Assembly: GCF_004114425.1 (NCBI RefSeq)
Contig: NZ_RDQF01000071.1
Location: 1 to 33,408 of the forward strand
Reading direction: 5' to 3'
DNA from: Bradyrhizobium vignae
Lineage (GTDB): Bacteria > Pseudomonadota > Alphaproteobacteria > Rhizobiales > Xanthobacteraceae
Length of the DNA: 33,408 nucleotides
Shown: in pieces, positions 15,034-22,844 of the stretch
Layout: each line of letters starts with the position of its first letter
How positions within the stretch are numbered: position 1 is the first letter of the stretch
Program-made: the position numbers and the translations under genes
The notes under the pieces: generated by a model
Databases searched by the model: none
The model's input: only the letters and a program-made list of their open reading frames with translations
What the model was told of the DNA's origin: nothing

Positions 15034-17181
15034 ATGGCCAGAGCAGCAAAATCGAAACCGCTTCGCGACCTCGCCGACCTCACCAAGGCGCAGGCCAAGG
15101 TCGAGCATATGCGGCTGTCGCTCGAGATCGAGGGGCACAACGAGCGATACTATCAGGAGGACGCGCCCAGCGTCACCGACGCCGAATATGACGCGCTGCG
15201 TCAGCGCCTCAATGCCATCGAGAAGCGCTTCCCCGAATTCGTCACCGCGGATTCGCCCTCGCAGAAGGTCGGCGCCGCGCCGTCAGGCCGCTTCAAGAAA
15301 GTCCGGCATTCCCTGCCCATGCTGTCGCTCGACAACGCCTTTGCGGAAGAGGACGTGCGCGATTTCGTTGGGCGCATCGTCCGGTTCCTGAAGCTCGAAG
15401 ACGACAAGGTCGATTTCTCCGCCGAGCCGAAGATCGATGGTCTCTCGATGTCGCTGCGCTACGAGGGCGGCGAGCTCGTCACCGCCGCGACGCGCGGCGA
15501 CGGTGCGGTCGGCGAGGACGTCACCGCCAACATCCGCACGCTCGAAGACGTTCCGCAGAAGCTGAAGGGCCGCAACGTCCCCGACATCTGCGAGGTACGC
15601 GGCGAGGTCTACATGACCAAGAAGGCGTTCCTCGCGCTCAACGAGCGGCAGAAGGCGGAAGGCGGCACCATCTTCGCCAATCCGCGCAATTCGGCCGCCG
15701 GCTCGCTCCGGCAGAAGGACCCGACCATCACCGCCTCCCGTCCCCTCGGCTTCTTCGCCTATGCCTGGGGGCAGATGAGTGCGATGCCGGAGGATACGCA
15801 GAGCGGCATGATCGGCTGGTTCGAGCGCTGCGGCTTCAAGACCAATCCACTGACCAAGCTCTGTCACTCCGTCGAGGAGCTGCTCGCGTTTCATCATGCG
15901 ATCGAGGAGCAGCGCGCACGGCTCGACTACGACATCGACGGCGTCGTCTACAAGGTCGACCGCATCGACTGGCAGGAGCGGCTCGGCTTCGTCTCGCGCA
16001 CGCCGCGCTGGGGCATCGCGCACAAATTCCCGGCGGAGCGCGCCATGACGGTGCTGCGCGACATCGAGATCCAGGTCGGCCGCACCGGCTCGTTCACGCC
16101 GGTTGGCAAGCTCGAACCGGTCGGCGTCGGCGGCGTGATCGTGCAGAATGTCACGCTGCACAACGAGGACTACATCAAGGGCATCGGCAACAAGGGCGAG
16201 GTCCTGCGCGAGGGACGCGACGTCCGCATTGGCGATACCGTCGTGATCCAGCGTGCCGGCGACGTCATCCCGCAGGTGGTCGACGTCGTTCTCGACAAGC
16301 GGCCGAAGACCGCCAAGGAATTCCACTTCCCGAAGAAATGCCCGTGCCCGCTGCACACCGACGTCGTGCGCGAGGAGACCGCGACGGGCGAGGAGGGCTC
16401 GCGCGCCCGCTGCACCGGCGAGTTCGCCTGTCCCTACCAGAAGATCGAGCACCTCAAGCTGTTCGTGTCGCGGCGGGCCTTCGACATCGACGGCCTTGGC
16501 GAGAAGCAGCTCCAGTATTTCTTCGACGAGGGGTGGGTGAAGGAGCCCGCCGACATCTTCACGCTGGAGCAGCGCAACGCGAAGCTCAAGCTCGAGGAGG
16601 TCGAGGGCTACGGCGCGACCTCGGTGCGCAACCTGTTCGGCGCCATCGAGAACCGGCGAAAAATCGCGCTGGAGCGCTTCATCTATGCGCTCGGCATGCG
16701 CCATGTCGGCGAGACCACGGCGCTGGCGCTGGCGCGCGGCTACGGCTCGTGGGACGCCTTCCACGACGCTTGCCTCAAGGTCGCTCGCGGCGACGAGGAG
16801 GCGATTGCGGACATGGACGCGCTCGATCAGATCGGTGACACCGTGATCAAGAGCATCGCCGATTATTTCGGCGAGAGCCACAACCGCGGCATCGTCGAAC
16901 GGCTGACCAGTGAGGTCGAGATCGTCGACGCCGAGAAGCCGAAGAGCAACTCGGCCGTCGCCGGCAAGACCGTGGTGTTCACGGGCTCGCTGGAGAAGAT
17001 GACGCGGGATGAAGCCAAAGCGACAGCTGAGCGGTTAGGGGCCAAGGTGTCGGGCTCGGTCTCGAAGAAGACCGATCTGGTGGTCGCCGGCCCCGGCGCG
17101 GGCTCGAAGCTCGCCGAAGCCAACAAGCACGGCGTCAAGGTGCTGACCGAGGACGAGTGGCTGAAGCTGATCGGGGAGTGA
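15034..17181 (+). CDS. ligA: LigA, NAD+-dependent DNA ligase
   Basis: It seals nicks in replication and repair using NAD+. The 715 residues hold domain Ia (YYQEDAPSVTDAEYDAL), the adenylation domain with KVRHSLPMLSLDNAF and the active-site lysine in EPKIDG (Lys133), the OB-fold, a four-Cys zinc region (Cys436, Cys438, Cys460, Cys466), HhH repeats, and a C-terminal BRCT domain (VAGKTVVFTGSLEKMTRDEA to the end). The first cysteine pair is CxC rather than the usual CxxC, and a few extra residues (TATGEEGS) separate the pairs. The length is somewhat above the E. coli 671. ATG 15034 is the natural start. Confidence 0.97.
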   Translation: MARAAKSKPLRDLADLTKAQAKVEHMRLSLEIEGHNERYYQEDAPSVTDAEYDALRQRLNAIEKRFPEFVTADSPSQKVGAAPSGRFKKVRHSLPMLSLDNAFAEEDVRDFVGRIVRFLKLEDDKVDFSAEPKIDGLSMSLRYEGGELVTAATRGDGAVGEDVTANIRTLEDVPQKLKGRNVPDICEVRGEVYMTKKAFLALNERQKAEGGTIFANPRNSAAGSLRQKDPTITASRPLGFFAYAWGQMSAMPEDTQSGMIGWFERCGFKTNPLTKLCHSVEELLAFHHAIEEQRARLDYDIDGVVYKVDRIDWQERLGFVSRTPRWGIAHKFPAERAMTVLRDIEIQVGRTGSFTPVGKLEPVGVGGVIVQNVTLHNEDYIKGIGNKGEVLREGRDVRIGDTVVIQRAGDVIPQVVDVVLDKRPKTAKEFHFPKKCPCPLHTDVVREETATGEEGSRARCTGEFACPYQKIEHLKLFVSRRAFDIDGLGEKQLQYFFDEGWVKEPADIFTLEQRNAKLKLEEVEGYGATSVRNLFGAIENRRKIALERFIYALGMRHVGETTALALARGYGSWDAFHDACLKVARGDEEAIADMDALDQIGDTVIKSIADYFGESHNRGIVERLTSEVEIVDAEKPKSNSAVAGKTVVFTGSLEKMTRDEAKATAERLGAKVSGSVSKKTDLVVAGPGAGSKLAEANKHGVKVLTEDEWLKLIGE

Positions 17182-17193
17182 AGGTTTTCTTTC

Positions 17194-17273
17194 CTCATTG
17201 CGAGCGCAGCGAAGCAATCCAGAATCTTTCCGCGACGACAGTCTGGACTGCTTCGCTGCGCTCGTAATGACGG
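17194..17273. repeat. Palindromic intergenic repeat, copy 2 (TCATTGCGAG type)
   Basis: TCATTGCGAGCGCAGCGAAGCAATCC is answered by TCTGGACTGCTTCGCTGCGCTCGTAATGACGG, the same family as 1389-1459. It lies between the convergent ligA and MFS genes, where it could act as a bidirectional terminator. Confidence 0.85.
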
Positions 17274-17293
17274 AAGAGGGCGGCGGCCGCTCG

Positions 17294-18571
17294 TCACATC
17301 ATCCCCGTCTCTTCCTCCTCCGCCTGCTCGATCAATTCCTCACTCACCACGACCTCGCGGCGCGGCACGACGAAGATCATTGTGCACGCACAGAGCAGCG
17401 AGATTGCGAGGACCGCGGAGGTGAGGGGCAGCGTCGTTGCGGAGTGGCCGCCGAGATAGGCGCCGAATTGCGACATCAGCGCGCCAATGCCCTGCTGCAG
17501 GAAGCCCATCGCGCCTGAGGCGGTGCCCGCCGCTTCGGGGCGGATGCTGATCGCGCCGGCTGCGGAATTCGCCATCACGAAGGCATTGCCGACCATCACG
17601 ATCATCTGCGTGCCGAAAAGCCAGCTTGGGGCCTCGTTCGAGCCAGTCACGCTCCAGAGCAGGTTCAGGAGGCTGCCGCAAAGCTGCAGGCCAAGCCCGA
17701 GCCAAATGAGCCTTTCCAGCGAGTGCCTGGGCGCAAATCGCACGCAGAGCAGGTTGCCGACGAGATACGCAAAACCCGTCGTGGCGAACCACGCGCCGTA
17801 TTCGGCGCTGCTCCGTCCCATCTGTGTCACGACGATGTAGGGCCCGCCGCCGGCGAAGGTGAAAATGATCTGCGAGGCCAGCACCTGGCACATCATGTAG
17901 CCGACGAAGGCGCGGTTCGTGATCAGCATGCCGACGTCGCGGCGAAAGCTGCTGCCGACGGCGCGGGTGCGGCGCGTCTCGGGCAGCGCCACCCCAATCC
18001 CGACGGCGACAATAATCGCACCGATCGTGATGGCGTAGAAGATCGCGCGCCAGCCGAACGCGGTCTCGATCAGGCCGCCGGTGAGCGGCGAGACCATCTG
18101 TCCGATCATCAGCGCCGCGACCACGAGGCTGATCATCGAGGCGACGCGATCGCGCTCATAGATGTCGCGGATGATGGCGCGGCTCACCACCATACCGGCG
18201 GCGCCGCCCAGCGCCTGGAAGAAGCGTGCTGCGATCAGCTGCGGCAGGTTTTGCGCGAAGATGCAGCCGATGCTGGCCGCCACCATCAGCGCCAGTCCTC
18301 CGAGCAGCACCGGACGCCGTCCGAACCGGTCCGACAGCGGACCCATGATCAGCTGTGACAGCGCGATGCCGACCATGTACAGCGAGACCGTCATCTGCGC
18401 GATCGAGATGTCGCTGCCGAAATTCGTCGCCAGCACCGGCAGCGCCGGAACCAGCATGTAGAGCGAGATCGGCGCGATCCCGGTCATGATGACCAGCAGC
18501 AGCAGCACCGCGCGCGAGGTCGCGATGGTCTTCGTGGCCGCTTCCGGCGGCCCGCTGATCATGCCGTGCAT
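17294..18571 (-). CDS. MFS drug-export protein, Bcr/CflA-like
   Basis: This is a predicted 12-helix inner-membrane proton antiporter of 425 residues. The loop 2-3 motif A is clear: GPLSDRFGRRPVLLGG (about 77-92). TM4 has the RFFQALGGAAGMVVSRAIIRD element and TM5 the PLTGGLIETAFGWRAIF element, both typical of the DHA1 Bcr/CflA subgroup. The C-terminal tail is acidic (EELIEQAEEEETGMM). Substrate cannot be told from sequence. The start is either 18571 or ATG 18562. A 7-1-7 palindrome lies 33 bp upstream, suggesting a dedicated repressor, though no regulator gene is adjacent. It converges on ligA. Confidence 0.9.
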   Translation of the reverse strand: MHGMISGPPEAATKTIATSRAVLLLLVIMTGIAPISLYMLVPALPVLATNFGSDISIAQMTVSLYMVGIALSQLIMGPLSDRFGRRPVLLGGLALMVAASIGCIFAQNLPQLIAARFFQALGGAAGMVVSRAIIRDIYERDRVASMISLVVAALMIGQMVSPLTGGLIETAFGWRAIFYAITIGAIIVAVGIGVALPETRRTRAVGSSFRRDVGMLITNRAFVGYMMCQVLASQIIFTFAGGGPYIVVTQMGRSSAEYGAWFATTGFAYLVGNLLCVRFAPRHSLERLIWLGLGLQLCGSLLNLLWSVTGSNEAPSWLFGTQMIVMVGNAFVMANSAAGAISIRPEAAGTASGAMGFLQQGIGALMSQFGAYLGGHSATTLPLTSAVLAISLLCACTMIFVVPRREVVVSEELIEQAEEEETGMM

Positions 18572-18603
18572 AAGTGTCCGTCTCGTCGAAATCCGAATCG
18601 GAC

Positions 18604-18618
18604 TGTAGCGTCGCTACA
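18604..18618. promoter_or_regulatory. Operator-like palindrome upstream of the MFS gene
   Basis: TGTAGCG (18604-18610), one base, CGCTACA (18612-18618) is a perfect 7-1-7 inverted repeat, 32 bp before the MFS start on its coding side. Size and symmetry resemble operators of TetR-type efflux repressors. Confidence 0.45.
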
Positions 18619-18725
18619 CAAGACGGATATCGGCGTTTCGGAATGCGGCTATACGGATTTTGGGATGGTTACAATAATAGCGCGATGGCGACCGATTGGG
18701 CGCGTTGCTTGCGCCGCAAATGCGA

Positions 18726-18846
18726 TGTCATTCGCCGCGAAAGCGGGGAATCCAGTACGCCGCGGCTTCTCCGCGTGCGTTTGCTGTCTCTGGAATACTG
18801 GATGCCCCGCCCCAGTGCGCAACTGCGCACAAGGCGGGGCATGACA
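18726..18846. repeat. Palindromic intergenic repeat (TGTCATTC...GCATGACA type)
   Basis: TGTCATTCGCCGCGAAAGCGGGGAATCCAGTA (18726 on) is answered by TACTGGATGCCCCGCC and finally GGCGGGGCATGACA (ending 18846). Inside is GTGCGCAACTGCGCAC, itself a palindrome. It fills much of the gap between the MFS start and the aminopeptidase P stop. The remainder of 18572-18895 holds the operator-like site and no gene. Confidence 0.8.
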
Positions 18847-18895
18847 CCCTGTGGTGAGGAAGCAGCGTTGCGCAAATCAGGTAGCGCCATGCGCA

Positions 18896-20725
18896 CTACG
18901 CCTTCAACTCCGCCGTCGCCTGATCGAGCCAGGCCCTCGTCGCATCGTCCAGCGCCGGCCGCACCTCGGCCTTCACGCGCGCATGGTAGGCATTGAGCCA
19001 GTCGAGTTCGTCCTTGCTCAGCATCGCCACGTCGACCAGCCGGCGGTCGATCGGCGCCAAGGTCAGCGTCTCGAACGCGTTCATCGGCTTTTCGGCGCCC
19101 TTGATGTCGGCCGCGACCACCAGCTCCAGGTTCTCGATGCGGATGCCAAAGCCGTCGGTCTTGTAGTAGCCGGGCTCGTTGGAGAGGATCATGCCGCGCT
19201 TCAGCGGCGTGGTGCCGAGCTTCGAAATTCGCGCCGGCCCTTCGTGCACCGAGAGATAGCTGCCGACGCCGTGGCCAGTGCCGTGCTCGAAATCAAGGCC
19301 CGCGGACCAGAGATATTGCCGCGCCAGCGTGTCGAGTTGCGCGCCCGTGGTGCCGTCCGGAAAGACGGCGCGCGCGATCGCGATATGGCCGCGCAACACG
19401 CGGGTGAAGCGGTCGCGCATCTCGTCCGTCGGCTCGCCCACCGCCATGGTGCGCGTGACGTCGGTGGTGCCGTCCTCATATTGCGCGCCGGAATCGATCA
19501 GCAGGAGATCGCCGGGTGCGATCCGCCGGTTGCTCTTGCGGGTGACGCGGTAGTGCACGATGGCGCCGTTCGGACCGGTGCCGGAGATGGTCGGGAACGA
19601 CACGTCCTTGAGCGCGCCGGTGTCGCGGCGGAAGGTTTCCAGCGCCTCGACCGCGTCGATCTCGGTGAGCTTGCCGCTCGGCGCCTCGCGATCGATCCAT
19701 GCGAGGAAGCGCGCCAGCGCTGCGGCGTCGCGCACATGGGCCGTCTTGGTGCCATTGATCTCGGTCGCGTTCTTGACCGCTTTGAGCAGTGCAACCGGAT
19801 CGTTGCCACGCACCGGCTTGCCGCCGGCGCCCGCGATCAGGCGGCTGAGTGCGTCGGCCGCGGTGGCGTTGTCCAGCGCGATCGCCGCGCCGCTTTTGGC
19901 CAGCGCCATCAGCGTCGGCGCCATGGCGTCCGGTTCGCGCACGTCGGCGGCTTGCTCGAGATGGTCGCGTGTGAGGTTGGAGAGCTTGCGGTGGTCGATG
20001 AAGATGGTGGGGCGGCCGTCCTTCGGCACCAGCGCGTACGACAACGGCAGCGGCGTATGGGCGACGTCGGCGCCGCGGATGTTGAAGGTCCAGGCCACCG
20101 CATGACTGTCCGACAGCACCAGCGCATCGGTGCCGAGCTTGGCGATCTCGGCCCTGATCTGCGTCAGCTTTTCCGCTTCAGTGACACCGGCATGTTGGAG
20201 GCTGTGCACGGCGACGGGGGCGAGCGGCGGCCGCGGCCGGTCCTGCCAGATCGCGTCGATCGGATTGCTGTCGACGGCCACCAGCTCGGCGCCGGCCTTG
20301 GCGCAGGCTGCGGACAGGCGTTCCGCTGCTGAAAAAGTGTGCAGCCACGGATCAAATCCAAGGCGGTCACCGGCTTTCAGATGCGCCGACACCCAGCTCT
20401 CCGGCGGTGGGTCGACCAGCGATTCCACGGCCCAGGCCTTGGCGTCGACCTGCTTGGCGGCCTGAAGCGTGTAGCGACCGTCGACGAACACCGCGGCTTC
20501 CTGCGTCAGCACCACCGCCAGGCCCGCCGAGCCCGTAAAGCCGGTCAGCCAGGCCAGCCGCTCTTCCGATGGCGGCACATATTCGTTCTGCTGCTGGTCG
20601 GCGCGCGGGACGACGAAGCCGGTCAGCTTGCGACGGGCGAGTTCTTCGCGAAGTGCAGCCAGCCGTGCCGTCAATGCGACGCCGGCCTCCGGCTCCTCGA
20701 ATGTCTGGAAGTGTGCTTCGAACAT
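18896..20725 (-). CDS. pepP: Xaa-Pro aminopeptidase (aminopeptidase P, M24B)
   Basis: This cytoplasmic dinuclear-metal peptidase removes N-terminal residues preceding proline. At 609 residues it matches the three-domain, eukaryote-like form rather than the shorter E. coli PepP (about 440). Two creatinase-type N-terminal domains (residues 1 to about 320) precede the pita-bread catalytic domain. Metal ligands are visible in LIDSGAQYEDGTTDVTRT (two Asp), HGTGHGVG (His), SNEPGYY (Glu) and IRIENLEL (Glu). No signal peptide is seen. The start at 20725 gives MFEAHFQTFEEPEAG. The symbol pepP is used for family, not strict orthology. Confidence 0.93.
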   Translation of the reverse strand: MFEAHFQTFEEPEAGVALTARLAALREELARRKLTGFVVPRADQQQNEYVPPSEERLAWLTGFTGSAGLAVVLTQEAAVFVDGRYTLQAAKQVDAKAWAVESLVDPPPESWVSAHLKAGDRLGFDPWLHTFSAAERLSAACAKAGAELVAVDSNPIDAIWQDRPRPPLAPVAVHSLQHAGVTEAEKLTQIRAEIAKLGTDALVLSDSHAVAWTFNIRGADVAHTPLPLSYALVPKDGRPTIFIDHRKLSNLTRDHLEQAADVREPDAMAPTLMALAKSGAAIALDNATAADALSRLIAGAGGKPVRGNDPVALLKAVKNATEINGTKTAHVRDAAALARFLAWIDREAPSGKLTEIDAVEALETFRRDTGALKDVSFPTISGTGPNGAIVHYRVTRKSNRRIAPGDLLLIDSGAQYEDGTTDVTRTMAVGEPTDEMRDRFTRVLRGHIAIARAVFPDGTTGAQLDTLARQYLWSAGLDFEHGTGHGVGSYLSVHEGPARISKLGTTPLKRGMILSNEPGYYKTDGFGIRIENLELVVAADIKGAEKPMNAFETLTLAPIDRRLVDVAMLSKDELDWLNAYHARVKAEVRPALDDATRAWLDQATAELKA

Positions 20726-20912
20726 GGTGGATCACTTTAGGATCATGGGCATCGGTCCGCAATGTAGACGCATTTGCGGCGCATCTGGCATGGACTGTGC
20801 TTGAAATAGTTCCATTCGAATTGAGTGGAGCAAAGGATGCGGCAGTTGCGCTTCGTCCGAATAACAGGGAAATTCGAGCAGGTGGTTCATCTCAACGGCG
20901 AGGGGACACACG

Positions 20913-21092
20913 ATGCCAGCGTTCACGTTTGAGAAGATTTCGCCGCCGGTGCGCCGGGCCCCGACTGCGGCGGTACCGAAGAAGCCGCGCGGCCTCATCA
21001 GCCAGATGATCGACCGTTTCGCCGAGCGGCGCGCGCGGCGCACTTTGCAGGACGATCGCGCGATACGCCGCGACGAGAAGCCGGCGGAGTAG
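20913..21092 (+). CDS. Small basic protein of unknown function, 59 aa
   Basis: I do not recognise a named family. ATG 20913 is preceded by GAGGGG at a good distance and opens a 59-codon frame beginning MPAFTFEKISPPVRRAP and containing LISQMIDRFAERRARRTLQD, ending KPAE. It is rich in Arg and Lys, with one probable amphipathic helix (about 32-50) and no signal peptide or membrane segment. It is divergent from the aminopeptidase gene (187-nt gap) and convergent with prmA. The clear ribosome-binding site and protein-like composition favour a real gene, though the reading is from this sequence alone. Confidence 0.65.
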   Translation: MPAFTFEKISPPVRRAPTAAVPKKPRGLISQMIDRFAERRARRTLQDDRAIRRDEKPAE

Positions 21093-21114
21093 CGCGGCGT
21101 CGCTCGTTACCTTT

Positions 21115-21128
21115 CCCCGCAAGCGGGG
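21115..21128. terminator. Possible bidirectional terminator hairpin
   Basis: CCCCGC (21115-21120) and GCGGGG (21123-21128) form a short stem between the converging 59-aa CDS and prmA. On the minus strand it is followed by AAAGG rather than a T-run. Weak. Confidence 0.25.
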
Positions 21129-21159
21129 CACGGGAGCGCACCGGCGCCGCGGAGGCGTT

Positions 21160-22047
21160 TTACCCCAGCTTCCGCAGCAACAGGCTGCTCCATCCCTCGA
21201 TCCTCACATGCCGCAGTGGCACCAGGCCGCGCGCGCGGTAGGCGGCGATTACGGCCGGGGCCTGATGCGTCAGCAGGCCGGAGAGGATGACGCGGGCGCC
21301 AGGCGCGAGGTGCCGCGCCATCGGGCTCGCCAATTGCCGCAGCGGATTGGCTAGGATGTTGGCGAGCACCAGGTCGAACGGACCCGCGCGCGCAAAATCC
21401 GGCGCGGCAAAGCCCGTGGCGCGGATCACCCGCACATGATTGCCAACTTCATTCAGCGAGGCGTTCTCAGCCGCCACCCGCACCGAGGGCGGATCGATGT
21501 CGGAGGCCAGCACTGCGCGATGCAGCGCCTTCGCGGCTGCGATCGCCAGCACGCCGGTCCCGGTGCCGAGGTCGAGCACGTTGCGCGGCCGGGAACTCTT
21601 CAGGACATGGTCAAGCAGAAGTAAACAGCCGCGCGTGGTGCCATGATGGCCGGTGCCGAAGGCGAGCGCCGCCTCGATCTCGATGGCGAGCTTGTTCGGC
21701 GCCACACGGTCACGGTCATGGCTGCCGTGCACGACGAAGCGCCCGGCCGGGACCGGGACGAGATCCTCCAGGCTGGCCTTGACCCAGTCCTTGGCCTCGA
21801 TCGTGTCGAAGGCGAGCGTCGCGGCGATCTCATTTCCTGCGGACGTTGCAACGAGCTCGCGCAGCCATGCCTGATCCGGCGCCTCAGCGAAGTGGAGCGT
21901 GACGTCCCATTGTCCGTCCGGCCGCTCGAAGGCGGCGACCGCCGCATCGCCATCGAAAAACACCTCGGTGAGCACGTCGACGACGCGTCTGGCGTCGGCC
22001 TCACTGCCGATCGAAAAGCTGGCGCGATGGGTGGGGGAAGGCTGCAT
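21160..22047 (-). CDS. prmA: PrmA, ribosomal protein L11 methyltransferase
   Basis: It is an AdoMet-dependent methyltransferase that trimethylates ribosomal protein L11. The 295 residues have an N-terminal substrate-recognition domain (through about 100), then ALAFGTGHHGTTRGCL (the PrmA-typical FGTGxHxTT), motif I LDLGTGTGVLAIAAAK (about 157-172), DIDPPSV (motif II acidic residue), the NILANPL motif, and the C-terminal VILSGLLTHQAPAVIAAY. Length matches the family. The start ATG 22047 gives MQPSPTHRASF. Cells lacking it are usually viable in other bacteria, so it is not diagnostic of lifestyle. Confidence 0.95.
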   Translation of the reverse strand: MQPSPTHRASFSIGSEADARRVVDVLTEVFFDGDAAVAAFERPDGQWDVTLHFAEAPDQAWLRELVATSAGNEIAATLAFDTIEAKDWVKASLEDLVPVPAGRFVVHGSHDRDRVAPNKLAIEIEAALAFGTGHHGTTRGCLLLLDHVLKSSRPRNVLDLGTGTGVLAIAAAKALHRAVLASDIDPPSVRVAAENASLNEVGNHVRVIRATGFAAPDFARAGPFDLVLANILANPLRQLASPMARHLAPGARVILSGLLTHQAPAVIAAYRARGLVPLRHVRIEGWSSLLLRKLG

Positions 22048-22201
22048 TCAGGGTTCCGTTGAGCTCAATTTTTGCAACTTTTGCTGCCAATTTTCCGGAC
22101 AAATTGCGGTTCGCCGGTTAATCCGCCCCTAGCTTGTCTCCCGTACATTTCCGGATGTTGAAGAAACCCGACACAGCTTGGGATTGAAACGGGAGCGAGT
22201 C

Positions 22202-22366
22202 TTGAAGCGCATGATTCAGAAGTTCTGGTCGGACGAGTCCGGTGCAACCGCGATCGAATACGGCTTGATCGCCGCGGGTATCGCCCTGGCGATCATCACC
22301 GTGGTGAACGGCCTGGGCACCACCATGAACGACAAGTTCACTTCGATTAACACCTCCTTGAAGTAA
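22202..22366 (+). CDS. Flp/Fap-type pilin (Tad pilus subunit)
   Basis: This is a 54-residue prepilin from TTG 22202 (MKRMIQKFWSDESG...), chosen because GGGAG lies 6 nt upstream and the resulting N-terminus has the usual basic leader. The processing site is SG followed by ATAIEYGLIAAG, with Glu and Tyr at mature positions 5 and 6, the class III (CpaA/TadV) pattern. A hydrophobic helix IAAGIALAIITVVNGLG follows, then a short hydrophilic tail ending NTSLK. A downstream ATG at 22211 is the alternative start. No cpa/tad assembly genes lie in the window, so it is a lone copy here. Such genes are often scattered in Bradyrhizobium, from general knowledge. Confidence 0.85.
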   Translation: MKRMIQKFWSDESGATAIEYGLIAAGIALAIITVVNGLGTTMNDKFTSINTSLK

Positions 22367-22380
22367 TTTCCGCCGGCATT

Positions 22381-22417
22381 TCAGAGCGGGAGCTATTTTC
22401 TTCCAAGGCTGCTCTGA
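22381..22417 (+). terminator. Possible terminator hairpin after the pilin gene
   Basis: TCAGAGC (22381-22387) and GCTCTGA (22411-22417) are a perfect 7-bp inverted pair 14 nt past the pilin stop. The loop contains TTTTC and no T-run follows, so it is only suggestive. Confidence 0.35.
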
Positions 22418-22486
22418 TCACCGCCCGCCAGGGGATTCCCATGGTGGGCGAGGCCGTTTGGGCTCGCAGGAATGCCCGGCAATGCC

Positions 22487-22672
22487 TCAGTTCGAATTGG
22501 GCGGCCTAAAGCCAGAGACCAGTTGGATGTGAATGTCTTGGGCGACTATTTGGCGCGCCCATTCGGCCTGATCTTCCGCAATCAGTTTCGCGACCAGCGA
22601 TTCATCCACGATCGAGGCGGCAATTTGCTCGCTCCAGCGGAAATCTTCTGCGTTTCTCTTCTCGTCGATCAT
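22487..22672 (-). CDS. Hypothetical protein, 61 aa
   Basis: I cannot name this ORF. It encodes 61 residues beginning MIDEKRNAEDFRWSEQIAAS and ending SGFRPPNSN, with balanced acidic and aliphatic composition and alternating hydrophobics that suggest two helices. That is unlike the Arg/Pro-rich shadow frames of this GC-rich genome. The ribosome-binding site upstream is weak. It sits convergent with the pilin gene and tandem with the downstream-facing oxidoreductase. No signal peptide or membrane span is seen. Confidence 0.5.
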   Translation of the reverse strand: MIDEKRNAEDFRWSEQIAASIVDESLVAKLIAEDQAEWARQIVAQDIHIQLVSGFRPPNSN

Positions 22673-22844
22673 GCGAGCGCTACCCGACGTCCACAGCCTC
22701 TCCGCTCTTCATTCCGAGGCCATCCCCTGCCTTATACCTTACTTGTCCCGCGTCTTTTCCACAGCCTGTTCCGGGCTTGTCCTGAGAAGCCGTCCAGTTT
22801 CGCCACAGACCTTTCGACAGCCTGTCCACAACTAATCCGCAGTC

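Noticed and set aside
15283..16881. 532-codon minus-strand ORF over ligA
   Set aside because: Antisense shadow of ligA, which has all its motifs in the plus frame.
18851..20332. 493-codon plus-strand ORF over aminopeptidase P
   Set aside because: The minus frame contains the full M24 metal site, so the plus frame is a shadow.
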